64,000 nucleotides of DNA from Actinomycetes bacterium (GTDB lineage: Bacteria; Actinomycetota; Acidimicrobiia; Acidimicrobiales; JAJYXR01), in contig JAJYXR010000024.1 in NCBI GenBank assembly GCA_021801795.1, forward strand, positions 1 through 64,000, read 5' to 3'. The position numbers and the translations under genes were made by a program. The notes beneath the pieces are model-generated. The model worked only from the letters and a program-made list of their open reading frames with translations, did not search any database and was not told the origin of the DNA. Of the stretch, positions 45,415 to 54,305 are shown piece after piece. Position 1 is the stretch's first letter. Each line of letters opens with the position of its first letter.

Positions 45415-47310
45415 CTAGGCTTCCGCTGGCACGATTAGGCAGCGGCAGCCTGGATGAGCAGGGGGATGGGGGTGCCCCGTCGGGAACTGCTCTCCTCGAG
45501 GCAGGCTTCCGGCCAGCGCGTTGTCCGCGCAGTCCGGGCAGGCATCCGTCGAAGGATCCACCCTCCAGGCAATGGAGGCACTGTCCGGGATGCGCCAGAG
45601 CAGGCCAGTGCTGAAAGCGGCCACCACACTGTCCTCGGCCAGGCGCTCGATACGGGCCCCCTTCCATTCCCTGTACGCGGAACCGACCTTCTCGACTATC
45701 GCGTCGTCATCGGGAGCGAGCCTGCCCGCCTCCTGCTCGATCCTCCTCCGCAGCACGCTCACGATCGAGCGTGCCAGCTCGACCGACTGGCCGTCCAGGT
45801 CCAACCGCGGGGAGTCGCCCCGCTCCACCGCCCCCCCCGGCACCCCGCAGGCCTCCAGGTAGGCACCTGCCGATGACGCCGCCTTACGGAGCTGGTCCGC
45901 AGCCGACTCCGCGAACCTGGCCTCGTGAGCGCGAACCTCACCCAGCAAGCCCGGCTCCCACGCCTTCGAGCTCCGAATCCGGTCGAGTAGATCGTTCTGG
46001 TCGTCCTGGAGCGCACGCTTCAGCCTACGGGACAGATCTGTCACCACCGGAGCCAGGAGCTCGTCGCGCTTCGCGAAGAGCGGCTCAGGTGCCACCGCGG
46101 CGTCGACCGCGCTACCGACGTCCTCGGCGGGCGTGCCTGGCTCCTCCGTCACCGCGGCGTCGACCGCGCTACCGACGTCCTCGGCTGGCGTGCCTGGCTC
46201 CTCCGTCACCGCGGCGTCGACCGCGCTACCGACGTCCTCGGCTGGCGTGCCATCCTCCTCCGTCACGGCCGATGCCTGGGGATGCGAACCGGACCCGACC
46301 GATTCCGGGGCCGCCGAGCGTAGGCGGGCGAAGAGCTCGTCTACAGACGCTCGGGGTTCCTCGACGGCAGATGGCCCGGGTTCCTCGACGGCAGATGGCC
46401 CGGGCTCCTCGACGGCAGATGGCCCGGGTTCCTCGACGGCAGATGGCCCGGGTTCCTCGACGGCAGATGGCCCGGGCTCCTCGACGGCAGATGGCCCCTG
46501 CACCCGAGGCGACGCCTGTGCGGCCGGAGCCGTCTTCCTGGTGGTCGGTAGCGATCTGGAGTCGTTCTCGGCGCGCTCGAGGTCGTCGCCGATGCGCTCA
46601 ACCGAGCGGCGCACCTCGCCGATGACCTGTGCCAACCGCTGGCGTCCGGCGCGGAGCTGCTCGATCTGAGCGTGGAGCTCACGGCGCCTGGTCGTGAGGT
46701 CTGCGAGAACCTTGGAGCGCAGGTCCTGGGCCTCCTGGAGCATCGACCGGCACTCGGACCTGGTGGAGGAAAGCAGCTCCTCAGCCTCGATCCTGGCCGA
46801 ATCGAGCATCGCGGCAGCTTCGTGCTCGGCACGTCGTCGTAGCTCAGCAGCCGCCGCCTCGGCTGCTGCCATCTTCTCCGCGGCGGCAGCCTGAGATTTC
46901 TCGGCCAAGGCCGCTGCTTCGGCAGTGGCCCGGGAGATCAGCTCGTCGGCCCTAGTGGATGCCCTGGACTGGAGGGCATCGGCCTCCGCAGATGCCCGTG
47001 CGGAGATCTCCGCTGCAGCCTCGTGCGCGGAGCGCAGCACTCGCGCAGTCTCGTGGCCGAGTGCGCTGGTGAGGGTGGCCTCGTCGACGGAGGGGTTCGC
47101 GGCCAGGTCCTCCGCTCGCGCCAGTGCAGCTCTCAGATCCACCTCACGATCGATCGCCGCCTGGATCTCCCGGGCCAGTTGGGCTAAATAGCTGCGAACC
47201 TCCGAAGGATCGAACCCTTTCCGGGCCGTAGGGAAGGTACGACTGGTGATCTCGTCGGGGCTAATGCGGGCTAGACCCTGAGCCACGGTGATTCGACGCT
47301 CCTCTGGCAT
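45415..47310 (-). CDS. DivIVA-domain coiled-coil protein with phage-head-like Cys tail
   Basis: A 631-residue protein. Residues 15-60 form a DivIVA-type membrane-binding domain (DEITSRTFPTARKGFDPSEVRSYLAQL), followed by a long Ala/Glu coiled coil (60-260), a disordered linker with six GPSAVEEP units and three 19-residue units, and a helical domain (from LFAKRDELLAPVVTDLSRRLKRAL). The C-terminus CPDCADNALAGS ... HPPAHPGCRCLIVP resembles the Cys/His tail of Mu F-type phage minor head proteins. Likely a polar or septal scaffold. ATG 47310 is 6 nt after a TAGGCT box. Confidence 0.85.
   Translation of the reverse strand: MPEERRITVAQGLARISPDEITSRTFPTARKGFDPSEVRSYLAQLAREIQAAIDREVDLRAALARAEDLAANPSVDEATLTSALGHETARVLRSAHEAAAEISARASAEADALQSRASTRADELISRATAEAAALAEKSQAAAAEKMAAAEAAAAELRRRAEHEAAAMLDSARIEAEELLSSTRSECRSMLQEAQDLRSKVLADLTTRRRELHAQIEQLRAGRQRLAQVIGEVRRSVERIGDDLERAENDSRSLPTTRKTAPAAQASPRVQGPSAVEEPGPSAVEEPGPSAVEEPGPSAVEEPGPSAVEEPGPSAVEEPRASVDELFARLRSAAPESVGSGSHPQASAVTEEDGTPAEDVGSAVDAAVTEEPGTPAEDVGSAVDAAVTEEPGTPAEDVGSAVDAAVAPEPLFAKRDELLAPVVTDLSRRLKRALQDDQNDLLDRIRSSKAWEPGLLGEVRAHEARFAESAADQLRKAASSAGAYLEACGVPGGAVERGDSPRLDLDGQSVELARSIVSVLRRRIEQEAGRLAPDDDAIVEKVGSAYREWKGARIERLAEDSVVAAFSTGLLWRIPDSASIAWRVDPSTDACPDCADNALAGSLPRGEQFPTGHPHPPAHPGCRCLIVPAEA
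46094..46264. repeat. 57-bp tandem repeat, 3 copies
   Basis: Copies begin at 46094, 46151 and 46208 with only a few substitutions, mostly at the unit ends. They encode 19-residue units like GTPAEDVGSAVDAAVTEEP in the DivIVA protein linker. Confidence 0.9.
46355..46498. repeat. 24-bp tandem repeat, 6 copies
   Basis: Six 24-bp units differing only at one synonymous position (ttc/ctc). They encode GPSAVEEP in the linker of the DivIVA protein and are a likely site of copy-number change. Confidence 0.92.
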
Positions 47311-47316
47311 GGGACG

Positions 47317-47322
47317 AGCCTA
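47317..47322 (-). promoter_or_regulatory. -10 box for the DivIVA-domain gene (leaderless)
   Basis: TAGGCT on the minus strand, exactly 6 nt before ATG 47310; the same hexamer and spacing occur before the uracil-DNA glycosylase gene. Confidence 0.5.
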
Positions 47323-47329
47323 GGTGCTG

Positions 47330-48496
47330 TCAGGACCAGGGGTCGTACTGCCACCCTGGAGCTGCTGAGTGACCGCCGGGTCCCGGAGGCGGACCGGTGC
47401 CTGCCCTTCCCAGGTGGCCTCCCAGCTTCTTCAGGTCGGCGAGTGCTTCTGACAGGGAGGTGACGGGCATGACATGGAGCGACGGCGTGGCCTTCGCCTC
47501 TGCCTTGGCGTACTCCTGGGGGGGCACGAGGAACACGGTCGCTCCGGCCTGCTCCACGGCAATGGTCTTCTCCGAGACGCCGCCTACTGGACCTACGGTC
47601 CCGTTCGGATGGATTGTTCCGGTAGCCGCCACGACATGGCCACCGGTGAGGTCGCCACCTGAGAGCTTGTCGAGGATGCCCAAGGTGAAGGCCAGACCGG
47701 CGGAGGGTCCTCCTATGCCGTCGTTGGACAGATCCAGAGCGACTGGCAGGCTGTATGCGGGCTGGGTGTAGATGGCGACGCCGAGGAAGGCTCTGCCGGG
47801 TCGGCTGGGGTCAGAGGTGAGCCGGAGGGTCTCGTGACCATGGAGGCTGGGGCTCAGTATGCTGGTGAAGCCCAGCTCTACCGCCTCACCCGGCCGCAGG
47901 GCCTCTATGGCCCGCGCGAGACCCTCGGCGCTGGTAACCCTCGTGGAGCCCAGGCTGGTGATCACATCGCCGACCGCCAGATGGTGCGAGGCGGGCGTGT
48001 GGGGCACCACCTCGTAGACCAGAGCACCGGCGTCGTGCTCTGGCACCGAATAGCCCATCTGGCGCAGAGCTGCCACCTTCGCGGTGAGCTGCGCCTCGGC
48101 CATGTCCACCTCGCCCTCGGGTATGAACTGACTGGAAGGCGCGGTCCCGAGAAGGTTGCTCTTCGGTACCAGGGCTACGTTGCTCATGAGCAGGTAGGGC
48201 AGGTAGCTGATGAGCCGTACCGGGGCCACGTCCACGTCGGTCAGTAGGACCTTCCCGTGCAATCTGGGAAGATGCGCGTTCGGGACCTGGATCATCCCTG
48301 TCACCGGTATCGCATCTCCCGGCATCAACGCGTAATAGGGAAGGCTGATAAGCGACGAGACGACCACCAGGACCAGGACCACGGCGAGCACCACCGCCAG
48401 CCGTAGCACCCAGCGCCTGGCGCGCGGGCGCCTGTCGGGACGTTCCGCTAGCCCGTCGTCGGGCAGGTCGGGTACTGTCGAGTCCGAAGAGCTCAT
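47330..48496 (-). CDS. Membrane PDZ/Lon-type S16 protease
   Basis: A 388-residue protein: cytoplasmic N-terminus, one membrane helix at about 28-50, an extracellular PDZ domain (LVYEVVPHTPASHHLAVGDVITSLGSTRV) and a Lon-like peptidase domain with the catalytic Ser in GIGGPSAGLAFTLG and Lys in GGVSEKTIAVEQAG. This is the YlbL type found throughout actinobacteria and firmicutes. It is cotranscribed with nothing obvious; the next gene downstream (DivIVA) has its own promoter. Confidence 0.92.
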   Translation of the reverse strand: MSSSDSTVPDLPDDGLAERPDRRPRARRWVLRLAVVLAVVLVLVVVSSLISLPYYALMPGDAIPVTGMIQVPNAHLPRLHGKVLLTDVDVAPVRLISYLPYLLMSNVALVPKSNLLGTAPSSQFIPEGEVDMAEAQLTAKVAALRQMGYSVPEHDAGALVYEVVPHTPASHHLAVGDVITSLGSTRVTSAEGLARAIEALRPGEAVELGFTSILSPSLHGHETLRLTSDPSRPGRAFLGVAIYTQPAYSLPVALDLSNDGIGGPSAGLAFTLGILDKLSGGDLTGGHVVAATGTIHPNGTVGPVGGVSEKTIAVEQAGATVFLVPPQEYAKAEAKATPSLHVMPVTSLSEALADLKKLGGHLGRAGTGPPPGPGGHSAAPGWQYDPWS

Positions 48497-48568
48497 GGTT
48501 GGTGGGTAGCTGTCAGGTGGCTGGTGGCCGTAGAGGACTGCTGGTCGGTTCTCGTTGGTCGATGTGCG

Positions 48569-49237
48569 ATGGTAGGTGTTGGCCCGGTGGAACCCGAGCG
48601 GTACTCGAGGAGAGACTCGGCGGTGAAAGCACTGCGCGGTGCCGTCTTAGCAGGCTACATGCCCCGGAGCGCCATGTCGGGTCGCGCCGAGGAGCTATTT
48701 GGTAATCCAGATCCCCGTGTGCGCTCGGCTGCGCTGGGTGCGCTGCATCGGCAGGGCTGGCTCACCCCGGAGCGTGCTGCAGGCGCCCTCGGGGATCCCG
48801 ACCCGCTGGTGCGACGCAGGGTGTGCGAGCTGGCCGGAGCATCACCGGGTAGCTACCTGGGCATAGGCGAGCTGGTAGGTGCCCTGGAGGATCCAGACCC
48901 GCTGGTGGCCGAGATGGCAGCGTGGGCACTGGGCGAGCATGGCGCCGTGGAGGAGGAGACCGGGGAGGAGTCGGTGACGACTGGTCTCTCGGCCATGGCC
49001 TCCGGCCATCCCGACCCCCTCTGCCGGGAGGCCGCCGTGGGGGCCCTGGGGGCCCGAGCAGACCCCACCACGCTGGCGACGGTCATATCGGCACTCGAAG
49101 ACAGGCCTGCGATCCGGCGTCGGGCGGCAGTCGCCCTGGCCGCGTTCGACGACCCAGCCGCCGACGAAGCCCTTCGCTCATGCCTGGCCGATCGTGACTG
49201 GCAGGTACGCCAGGTCGCCGAGGAGCTTCTCGCCTAA
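48569..49237 (+). CDS. HEAT-repeat protein
   Basis: About 222 residues made of HEAT/PBS-lyase-like repeats: NPDPRVRSAALGALHRQG, DPDPLVRRRVCELAG, DPDPLVAEMAAWALGEHG, HPDPLCREAAVGALGARA and DRDWQVRQVAEELLA. Such repeats form a protein-binding solenoid; no catalytic residues are expected. Start uncertain: ATG 48569, or GTG 48623 just before the first repeat. No function can be assigned. Confidence 0.75.
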   Translation: MVGVGPVEPERYSRRDSAVKALRGAVLAGYMPRSAMSGRAEELFGNPDPRVRSAALGALHRQGWLTPERAAGALGDPDPLVRRRVCELAGASPGSYLGIGELVGALEDPDPLVAEMAAWALGEHGAVEEETGEESVTTGLSAMASGHPDPLCREAAVGALGARADPTTLATVISALEDRPAIRRRAAVALAAFDDPAADEALRSCLADRDWQVRQVAEELLA

Positions 49238-49289
49238 GAGGTCGCTAGATCCTTTCCGCCCTTAGAGACGGGACTTCCCGGCCCGGCGC

Positions 49290-50300
49290 TCAGACATCTG
49301 CCATAGCGGAGATCCGGCGCATGTCATCGAGCGAGTCCAGGCAGCGCCCTGCACCGAGCACCACGCACTCCAAGGGCATGTCGACCATGTGGACCGGCAC
49401 CGAGGTCTCGTCGGAGAGCCGGCGAGCGAGACCCCTCAGGAGAGCCCCGCCCCCGAGCAGGTGGATCCCTTCCATCATCACGTCCTGGGCCAGCTCAGGA
49501 GGTGCCTCTGCCAGGCAGTCGAGGGCGGCCTTCATTACCTGGCCAACGGGATCCTCCACAGCCTGGCGCACCTCGTCGGCACTGAGCAGGACCGTCTTCG
49601 GCATACCGGTCATCACCTCCCGCCCTCTTACCTCTGCACCTTCATGGGATCCCGGATCTGCCCTGCCCGTGAAGCCGATGGCCATCTTTATCTCCTCGGC
49701 AGTGCGCTCGCCGATGGCGACCTGGTGAACGCGCCGCACGTAGGCCTGGATCGCGCTGTCCATGTCGAAACCCCCGCAGCGTATGGCCTGCAGGGCCACC
49801 AGGCCCCCCAGGGAGACCACCGCTGTTTCCGAGGTGCCTCCTCCGACGTCTACGATCATGTTCCCCATCGGCTCGTTCACCTCGAGCCCCGCGCCGATGG
49901 CGGCGGCCAGCGGCTGCTCGATCAAGTAGGCCGCCGATGCACCTGCCTGGCGACATGCCTCCTTCACGGCTCGGCGTTCCACAGCCGTTATCGCCGAGGG
50001 AACACAGATCAACACCCGGGAGCGGTTCATGCGCGACACGCCGCATCGGGCCAGCAGGAGCCTGATCATCCGCTCCGTGATGTCGAAGTCGGTGATGGCC
50101 CCCTGGCGAAGGGGCCTCAGAGCCACTACGTAGCCTGGGGTCCTGCCGATCATCTGCCATGCCTCGTGCCCCACGGCCAGAACCTCCTGGGTACGTGAGT
50201 TCAGGGCTATCACCGAGGGCTCGTTCAGGACTATGCCGCGGCCCTTCGCGTATACGAGGGTGTTAGCGGTGCCCAGATCGATGGCGAGGTCTCTAGCCAC
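49290..50300 (-). CDS. mreB: MreB/Mbl-type rod shape protein
   Basis: A 336-residue bacterial actin. Phosphate-1 motif LAIDLGTANTLVY, connect-1 and phosphate-2 MIVDVGGGTSETAVVSLGG, and adenosine motif LLGGGALLRGLARRL are intact. It organises cell wall synthesis. MreC, MreD and RodA do not follow, so it is a stand-alone copy. GTG 50300 gives the usual N-terminus; the frame is open upstream without conservation. MreB is absent from many rod-shaped actinobacteria such as mycobacteria. Confidence 0.93.
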   Translation of the reverse strand: MARDLAIDLGTANTLVYAKGRGIVLNEPSVIALNSRTQEVLAVGHEAWQMIGRTPGYVVALRPLRQGAITDFDITERMIRLLLARCGVSRMNRSRVLICVPSAITAVERRAVKEACRQAGASAAYLIEQPLAAAIGAGLEVNEPMGNMIVDVGGGTSETAVVSLGGLVALQAIRCGGFDMDSAIQAYVRRVHQVAIGERTAEEIKMAIGFTGRADPGSHEGAEVRGREVMTGMPKTVLLSADEVRQAVEDPVGQVMKAALDCLAEAPPELAQDVMMEGIHLLGGGALLRGLARRLSDETSVPVHMVDMPLECVVLGAGRCLDSLDDMRRISAMADV

Positions 50301-50444
50301 CGACCACCGCCCGAAGCAGTTCCGATGCCCTCTGGCATGCCGGGAGACAGGTAGATCGCACCTGCCCATGGTAGGACCTGAGTGGCAGGCCTACGGCGCC
50401 AGGACAACGGCCCTGCTCCACCTCGCCAAATGCCTCCGGAACCT

Positions 50445-50477
50445 GCTTCGACCTAGCTTCGACCTAGCTTCGACCTA
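50445..50477. repeat. 11-bp tandem repeat, 3 copies
   Basis: Three identical copies of GCTTCGACCTA in the 227-bp spacer between the divergent mreB and pseudo-HtrA genes. One-turn spacing would put all copies on the same DNA face. No other feature is seen in this spacer. Confidence 0.85.
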
Positions 50478-50527
50478 GATGAAGGGCGACCTCCCGTGAA
50501 GGGTCCGTGCCGGTATCCTCGTCTGTG

Positions 50528-51883
50528 ATGGAAGACGGTGGCCCCTTGGAGTTCGGGAGCCCCTCCGATGAACCCGATGGAGCGGACGGGCCGGAAGGGC
50601 CTGATGGCCTGGACGGTCCCACGACGCCCCAACGCGGCTGGATAGCGCCTGACGACCGCCTGTGGCGACACCCGTCGGAGATGTCTGGATCTAGAAGCCG
50701 GTCCATGGGCTACTCGGGCGCGGGGAGCTTCGGAAAGGGCTCATGGGGGTCTGCCAGGAACGCCACCGCCGGGACCCCTCGTCACCGGCCCCTCCTGGTG
50801 GCAGGTGTGGCTGCCCTGGCGATGACGGCCACCGTTGCTGCAGGCTTCGTGCTCGCAGAGGCGCCTGCCCCGAGCAGCCAGTCCACCTTCGTCGCCACGA
50901 ACACCAGTGTCTCCACGCCCATCGCTGCGGCGACCGACGTCTCGCATGCCGATGAGAGCCACCTGCCGCCTGAGATTCCAGCGGTTCCAGCCGGTGCCGA
51001 GGTGATGCGGCTGGCCTCGGATGTGCGCCCGTCCCTGGTGGAGCTGGTGCTCCATCATGGGAAGGATCCGCTCCTGGCCACCGCCATATCCCTGCCAGGA
51101 GGGAACCTCGTGGTCACGGCCTCGACGGTCCTCCAGGGGGTGAGCTCGGTGAGCGCTCTCACCTCCACCGGCCGCAAGACCAGGGCAAGCATCGTCGCCA
51201 CCGATCCCCATTCCGGGGTGGGCGTGGTGGCCCTCACGGCCAGCGCCCCTGCAGCACGTATAGCAGGTAACGACCTCGCTCCCGGCCAGCTGGCCGTAGC
51301 GGTGTGCCTCCGTGCCGAGCCTCACAGCGCCCGGGAAACGGGCCGTGCACCCACACCTGTGGTGTCGGTAGGGGTGGTCCGCTCTGTGGGAGTTTCCCCT
51401 TCCTCTAACGGCGGCCCCCCGCTCATAGACGCCATCGAGTCTGACGCCCCACTACCGGGATGCGCCTACGGCGGCGTTCTCCTGGACCGTTCGGGTGCCG
51501 TCGCGGGCGTGCTGGCCTGGCAGGACGTGAGGGGTGACGACACCGTCGACGTCTTCACCCCCGCGACGCTCGCAGTCGGTGCCGCAGAGGAGCTCGCTAG
51601 CTTCCATCGGGTGGTGCATGGCTGGCTCGGCGTGGTGGGCGAGGACGTACCGGGCGCTCCGGGGGCGCTGGTGGTCAAGGTTCTCCCCGGCAGTGCCGGT
51701 GCGGCAGCAGGGCTGGAGCCCGGTGACGTGGTCGAGACCATCGACTCCCACCGGGTCATCTCCATCTCCGATCTCCAGGCTCGTCTCTACGTGCTGAGAC
51801 CAGGCACCCAGGTGACCCTCGGGGTGGAACGGTCCGGTGTGCTCCGCACGGTGACCCTCGCTCTCGGCAGCCAGCCCGGCTGA
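50528..51883 (+). CDS. HtrA-like PDZ protein lacking the catalytic triad
   Basis: A 451-residue membrane protein: acidic N-terminus (~85 residues), one helix (LLVAGVAALAMTATVAAGFVL), a trypsin-like domain and a PDZ domain (GWLGVVGEDVPGAPGALVVKVLPGSAGAAAGLEPGDVVETI). Aligned with the active HtrA at 56899-58431, the His of TNNHVV is Thr (VTASTVLQG), the Asp of DDLALV is Gly (HSGVGVV) and the Ser of GNSGGPL is lost (GCAYGGVLL). It should bind peptides without cleaving them. The start is ATG 50528; GTG 50507 is possible. Confidence 0.82.
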   Translation: MEDGGPLEFGSPSDEPDGADGPEGPDGLDGPTTPQRGWIAPDDRLWRHPSEMSGSRSRSMGYSGAGSFGKGSWGSARNATAGTPRHRPLLVAGVAALAMTATVAAGFVLAEAPAPSSQSTFVATNTSVSTPIAAATDVSHADESHLPPEIPAVPAGAEVMRLASDVRPSLVELVLHHGKDPLLATAISLPGGNLVVTASTVLQGVSSVSALTSTGRKTRASIVATDPHSGVGVVALTASAPAARIAGNDLAPGQLAVAVCLRAEPHSARETGRAPTPVVSVGVVRSVGVSPSSNGGPPLIDAIESDAPLPGCAYGGVLLDRSGAVAGVLAWQDVRGDDTVDVFTPATLAVGAAEELASFHRVVHGWLGVVGEDVPGAPGALVVKVLPGSAGAAAGLEPGDVVETIDSHRVISISDLQARLYVLRPGTQVTLGVERSGVLRTVTLALGSQPG

Positions 51884-51991
51884 GCGAGCGCGCCCCCAGG
51901 ACTGAGCTGCTCGGCTCGCTGCGGCCATGCCCGAAGCCGCCGCTGGGCCGCGGCGAGCGTGGAGCGTGGAGTATTCGGCCTCCCGCCCGCC

Positions 51992-51997
51992 TACGAT
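51992..51997 (+). promoter_or_regulatory. -10 box for the DUF2342 gene
   Basis: TACGAT lies 8 nt before GTG 52006 and only 2 nt before ATG 52000, which favours GTG 52006 as the leaderless start. Confidence 0.4.
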
Positions 51998-52005
51998 GCA
52001 TGATT

Positions 52006-53319
52006 GTGGACTTCTCCGGATTCGATTTTCCTGGCTCGGGCCTACCCGGGTCACCTGGTGGCGGGAACTTCCTGGAACAGATTCTCGGCGACCTGCTCCA
52101 GCTGATCGGCAGGGCGTCACCCAGCGGGAGCGGACATCTGGAGCTCGCACGGTCTCTGGCTCAGGGGGTGGCGACCTCGGGCGAGCCGGAGGGAAACGTG
52201 GATCCCGGCGAACGGATCGAGCTGGAGGAGCTGACACGCATAGCCGAGCTGCACGTGGGTGAGGTAACCGGGATGGCTGCCACACCCACCGGGGCCGCGC
52301 TGGAGATAAAGACGCTTACCCCCGGAGCATGGGCTGCACAGACGGTCGCGGACTGGTCCTACCTGCTCGAGGCACTTTCGGAGACCCTGCCGCCGGGATC
52401 CAGCGAGATCTCCGCCGGAGACGGCACTGCAGCGGGCCCAGGCAGCTCGGACGAAACGGATCCTGCTGGCTCGAGCGTGATGCACCTGCCGCTAGAGGAC
52501 GAGCCTCTGGAGAGCGCGGACATGCTGAAGCGCTGGATGGCGACGATCGGGCCGATGTTCGCCGCTCTCCAGCTCGGTTCAGCCGTGGGTCATCTCGCCC
52601 GTAACACGATCGGGCAGTACGAGGTGACGGTCCCCCGAGACGACAGCGGGAGAGTGCTGGTGGTGCCTGGGGCCATACGAGACTTCGCCGACGCCTGGAG
52701 CCTCCCGGTGGCCGACGTGCGAATGTGGGTCTGCATACGCGACATGACGATCCACACCGTGCTGTCGCGCCCTCACGTGCAGGCAAGGTTCAAGCGCCTC
52801 CTGCAGGCCCTCGCCGGTAGCGTGGCCGAGGGAGCACTCGGAGCTATAGAGCGCCTGGGGGACCTGGACATGTCAGATCCCCAGTCCTTCCAGCAGCTCC
52901 TCGAGGATCCGGAAGCTCTCATGGACATAAAGCCCTCCCCTGCGCGAAGACGCGCTGCTGAGGAGCTCGGGGCTCTCCAGGCGGTACTGCTCGGATATAC
53001 CGACCATGTGCTGGATCTGGTGGGTGTCCGGCTACTCGGGGGGAGGAGCACCATCGGCGAGGCATGGAGGAGGCGTCAGATGGAAGGTGACTCGTCCTCT
53101 CGTGCCCTGGAGCTGCTGCTCGGTATCGACAGCAGCCCCGCTCAGGCCGACCGCGGAAGGGCTTTCGTGGACGGCGTGCTGGAGCGCTCCGGCGACGGTG
53201 GTCTCGCGCGCCTATGGGCTGGGGCGAAGCTGCTGCCTACCCCGGCAGAGGTGGAGGCACCCGGCTTATGGCTGGAGCGCATCGAGATAGACGACGGCGA
53301 AGAGGACGCCCTCAGCTGA
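52006..53319 (+). CDS. DUF2342/zincin_2-like protein without metal ligands
   Basis: About 437 residues. The layout follows the actinobacterial 'zinc-dependent metalloprotease' DUF2342 family: GHLARNTIGQYEVTVPRD, a strand-rich LVVPGAIRDFADAWSL, a helix where the family has HExxH, and a later helix with the EGH motif. Here the first reads MWVCIRDMTIHTVL, so His-Glu is Arg-Asp and the second His is Ile; the second reads LLGYTDHVLDLVG, with Leu and Tyr in place of Glu and His. All expected zinc ligands are gone, so it is probably a structural or binding paralogue. Its 3' end overlaps the convergent gene by 8 bp. Confidence 0.75.
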   Translation: MDFSGFDFPGSGLPGSPGGGNFLEQILGDLLQLIGRASPSGSGHLELARSLAQGVATSGEPEGNVDPGERIELEELTRIAELHVGEVTGMAATPTGAALEIKTLTPGAWAAQTVADWSYLLEALSETLPPGSSEISAGDGTAAGPGSSDETDPAGSSVMHLPLEDEPLESADMLKRWMATIGPMFAALQLGSAVGHLARNTIGQYEVTVPRDDSGRVLVVPGAIRDFADAWSLPVADVRMWVCIRDMTIHTVLSRPHVQARFKRLLQALAGSVAEGALGAIERLGDLDMSDPQSFQQLLEDPEALMDIKPSPARRRAAEELGALQAVLLGYTDHVLDLVGVRLLGGRSTIGEAWRRRQMEGDSSSRALELLLGIDSSPAQADRGRAFVDGVLERSGDGGLARLWAGAKLLPTPAEVEAPGLWLERIEIDDGEEDALS

Positions 53320-53635
53320 TCGCCTGGCCGATTTCCCCGGCTTCGTCCACGGCCTGCTCCACGCTCCCGAGATCCCACTCCACGTCGATCCGTTCACGCT
53401 CTGCGTCACGCATCACCCGGTCCCTGTTGCGGCGGAACTGGGGGTCATGGGGTGGAAGGAGGGTGAGGCGGGCAATGACGCGATCCCGGAAGGCGTCCAT
53501 GAGGCCCTTGTCACCCGAGATGCTCTGCACGTCCCAGTGGGGAGCGAACGGACCCAGGTAGATGATGCGTGCCTGACCCAGGATGGGCTCGTCAGGCGAT
53601 GGCTCAGGGTCTGCATCGGGAACTATGTATGTCAT
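53312..53635 (-). CDS. Hypothetical protein
   Basis: A 107-residue protein, MTYIVPDADPEPSPDEPILGQ..., with a Pro/Asp-rich N-terminus and a middle IIYLGPFAPHWDVQSISGDKGLMDAFRDRVIARLTLLPPHDPQF. No family recognised. GAGGAAG before ATG 53635 is a good ribosome site, and codon use is like its neighbours. It overlaps the DUF2342 gene tail to tail. Confidence 0.65.
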   Translation of the reverse strand: MTYIVPDADPEPSPDEPILGQARIIYLGPFAPHWDVQSISGDKGLMDAFRDRVIARLTLLPPHDPQFRRNRDRVMRDAERERIDVEWDLGSVEQAVDEAGEIGQAIS

Positions 53636-54059
53636 CGTGACTTCCTCTCGGGTTCTGGTCCACTGGGAGACCGGCTGTATCGGACAGGTGGGTCTCACCG
53701 TGCTCTCCCGACTCTGAGCCTAGAGACTACCTCGACTCCGGGGGATGTCGGCCATGGCCACGGCCGGTTCCAGTCATCGCTGCACGTTGGCCCTACGACG
53801 AGGATCTAGAGCCTCTACAAGTGCAGCCGCTCCCCAGCGCCGTCACCGCGCATCACGCGCCCGCGAACCTACCGGCCGCGGTCGGCTGCGGAGCTGGGCG
53901 AGTGTGACCGGACGCGCCCCGTGGGCCCCTGGCTTCACCCATGAGGTCAACGGGCGCGTCTGGCCGCCAGAATGGAACGGGCGTCAGCAGGTTGGTCCAC
54001 GTCCCATACAGCGTTTCTCAGGACGAGAGATGGCCCCGGGGCCCCAGCCCCGCGAGCAT
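53636..54059. other. 424-bp non-coding stretch with REP-like copy and hairpin
   Basis: No convincing gene. It contains the third copy of the REP-like element (53912-53940). GACGCGCCC (53911-53919) and GGGCGCGTC (53952-53960) form a perfect 9-bp inverted repeat around a 32-nt loop. It marks the left border of the accessory island. Confidence 0.5.
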
Positions 54060-54305
54060 TCAGGCGGCATGCCCGCCCCGATCCTCGAGCCGCTCCGCGA
54101 TCCAGACCTTGATAACCGACTGGCGGGTAACGCCGAGGCGCTTGGCCTCTCGATCGAGCTGCTCGATCATCCACGAGGGGAAGTCCACGTTCACCCGCCG
54201 TGGCTCCAGGCCCGGTCGCCGCGCCCTGGTGAGCTCGAGGGCCGACGTCACATCGCCACCCGCGTCGAAAGCCGCATCAAACGCCTCAGTGCTCATCGTG
54301 TCCAT
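54060..54305 (-). CDS. brnA: BrnA-type antitoxin
   Basis: An 81-residue ribbon-helix-helix antitoxin. The C-terminal RRVNVDFPSWMIEQLDREAKRLGVTRQSVIKVWIAERLE is the RHH DNA-binding domain; the N-terminal part should wrap the toxin. It overlaps brnT by 20 bp and follows it, the standard order for BrnTA. The complex normally represses its own promoter. Confidence 0.9.
   Translation of the reverse strand: MDTMSTEAFDAAFDAGGDVTSALELTRARRPGLEPRRVNVDFPSWMIEQLDREAKRLGVTRQSVIKVWIAERLEDRGGHAA

Noticed and set aside
45771..46669. Plus-strand frames opposite the DivIVA gene repeats
   Set aside because: They translate the repeats as Pro/Arg or Ser/Gly runs and have no other features.
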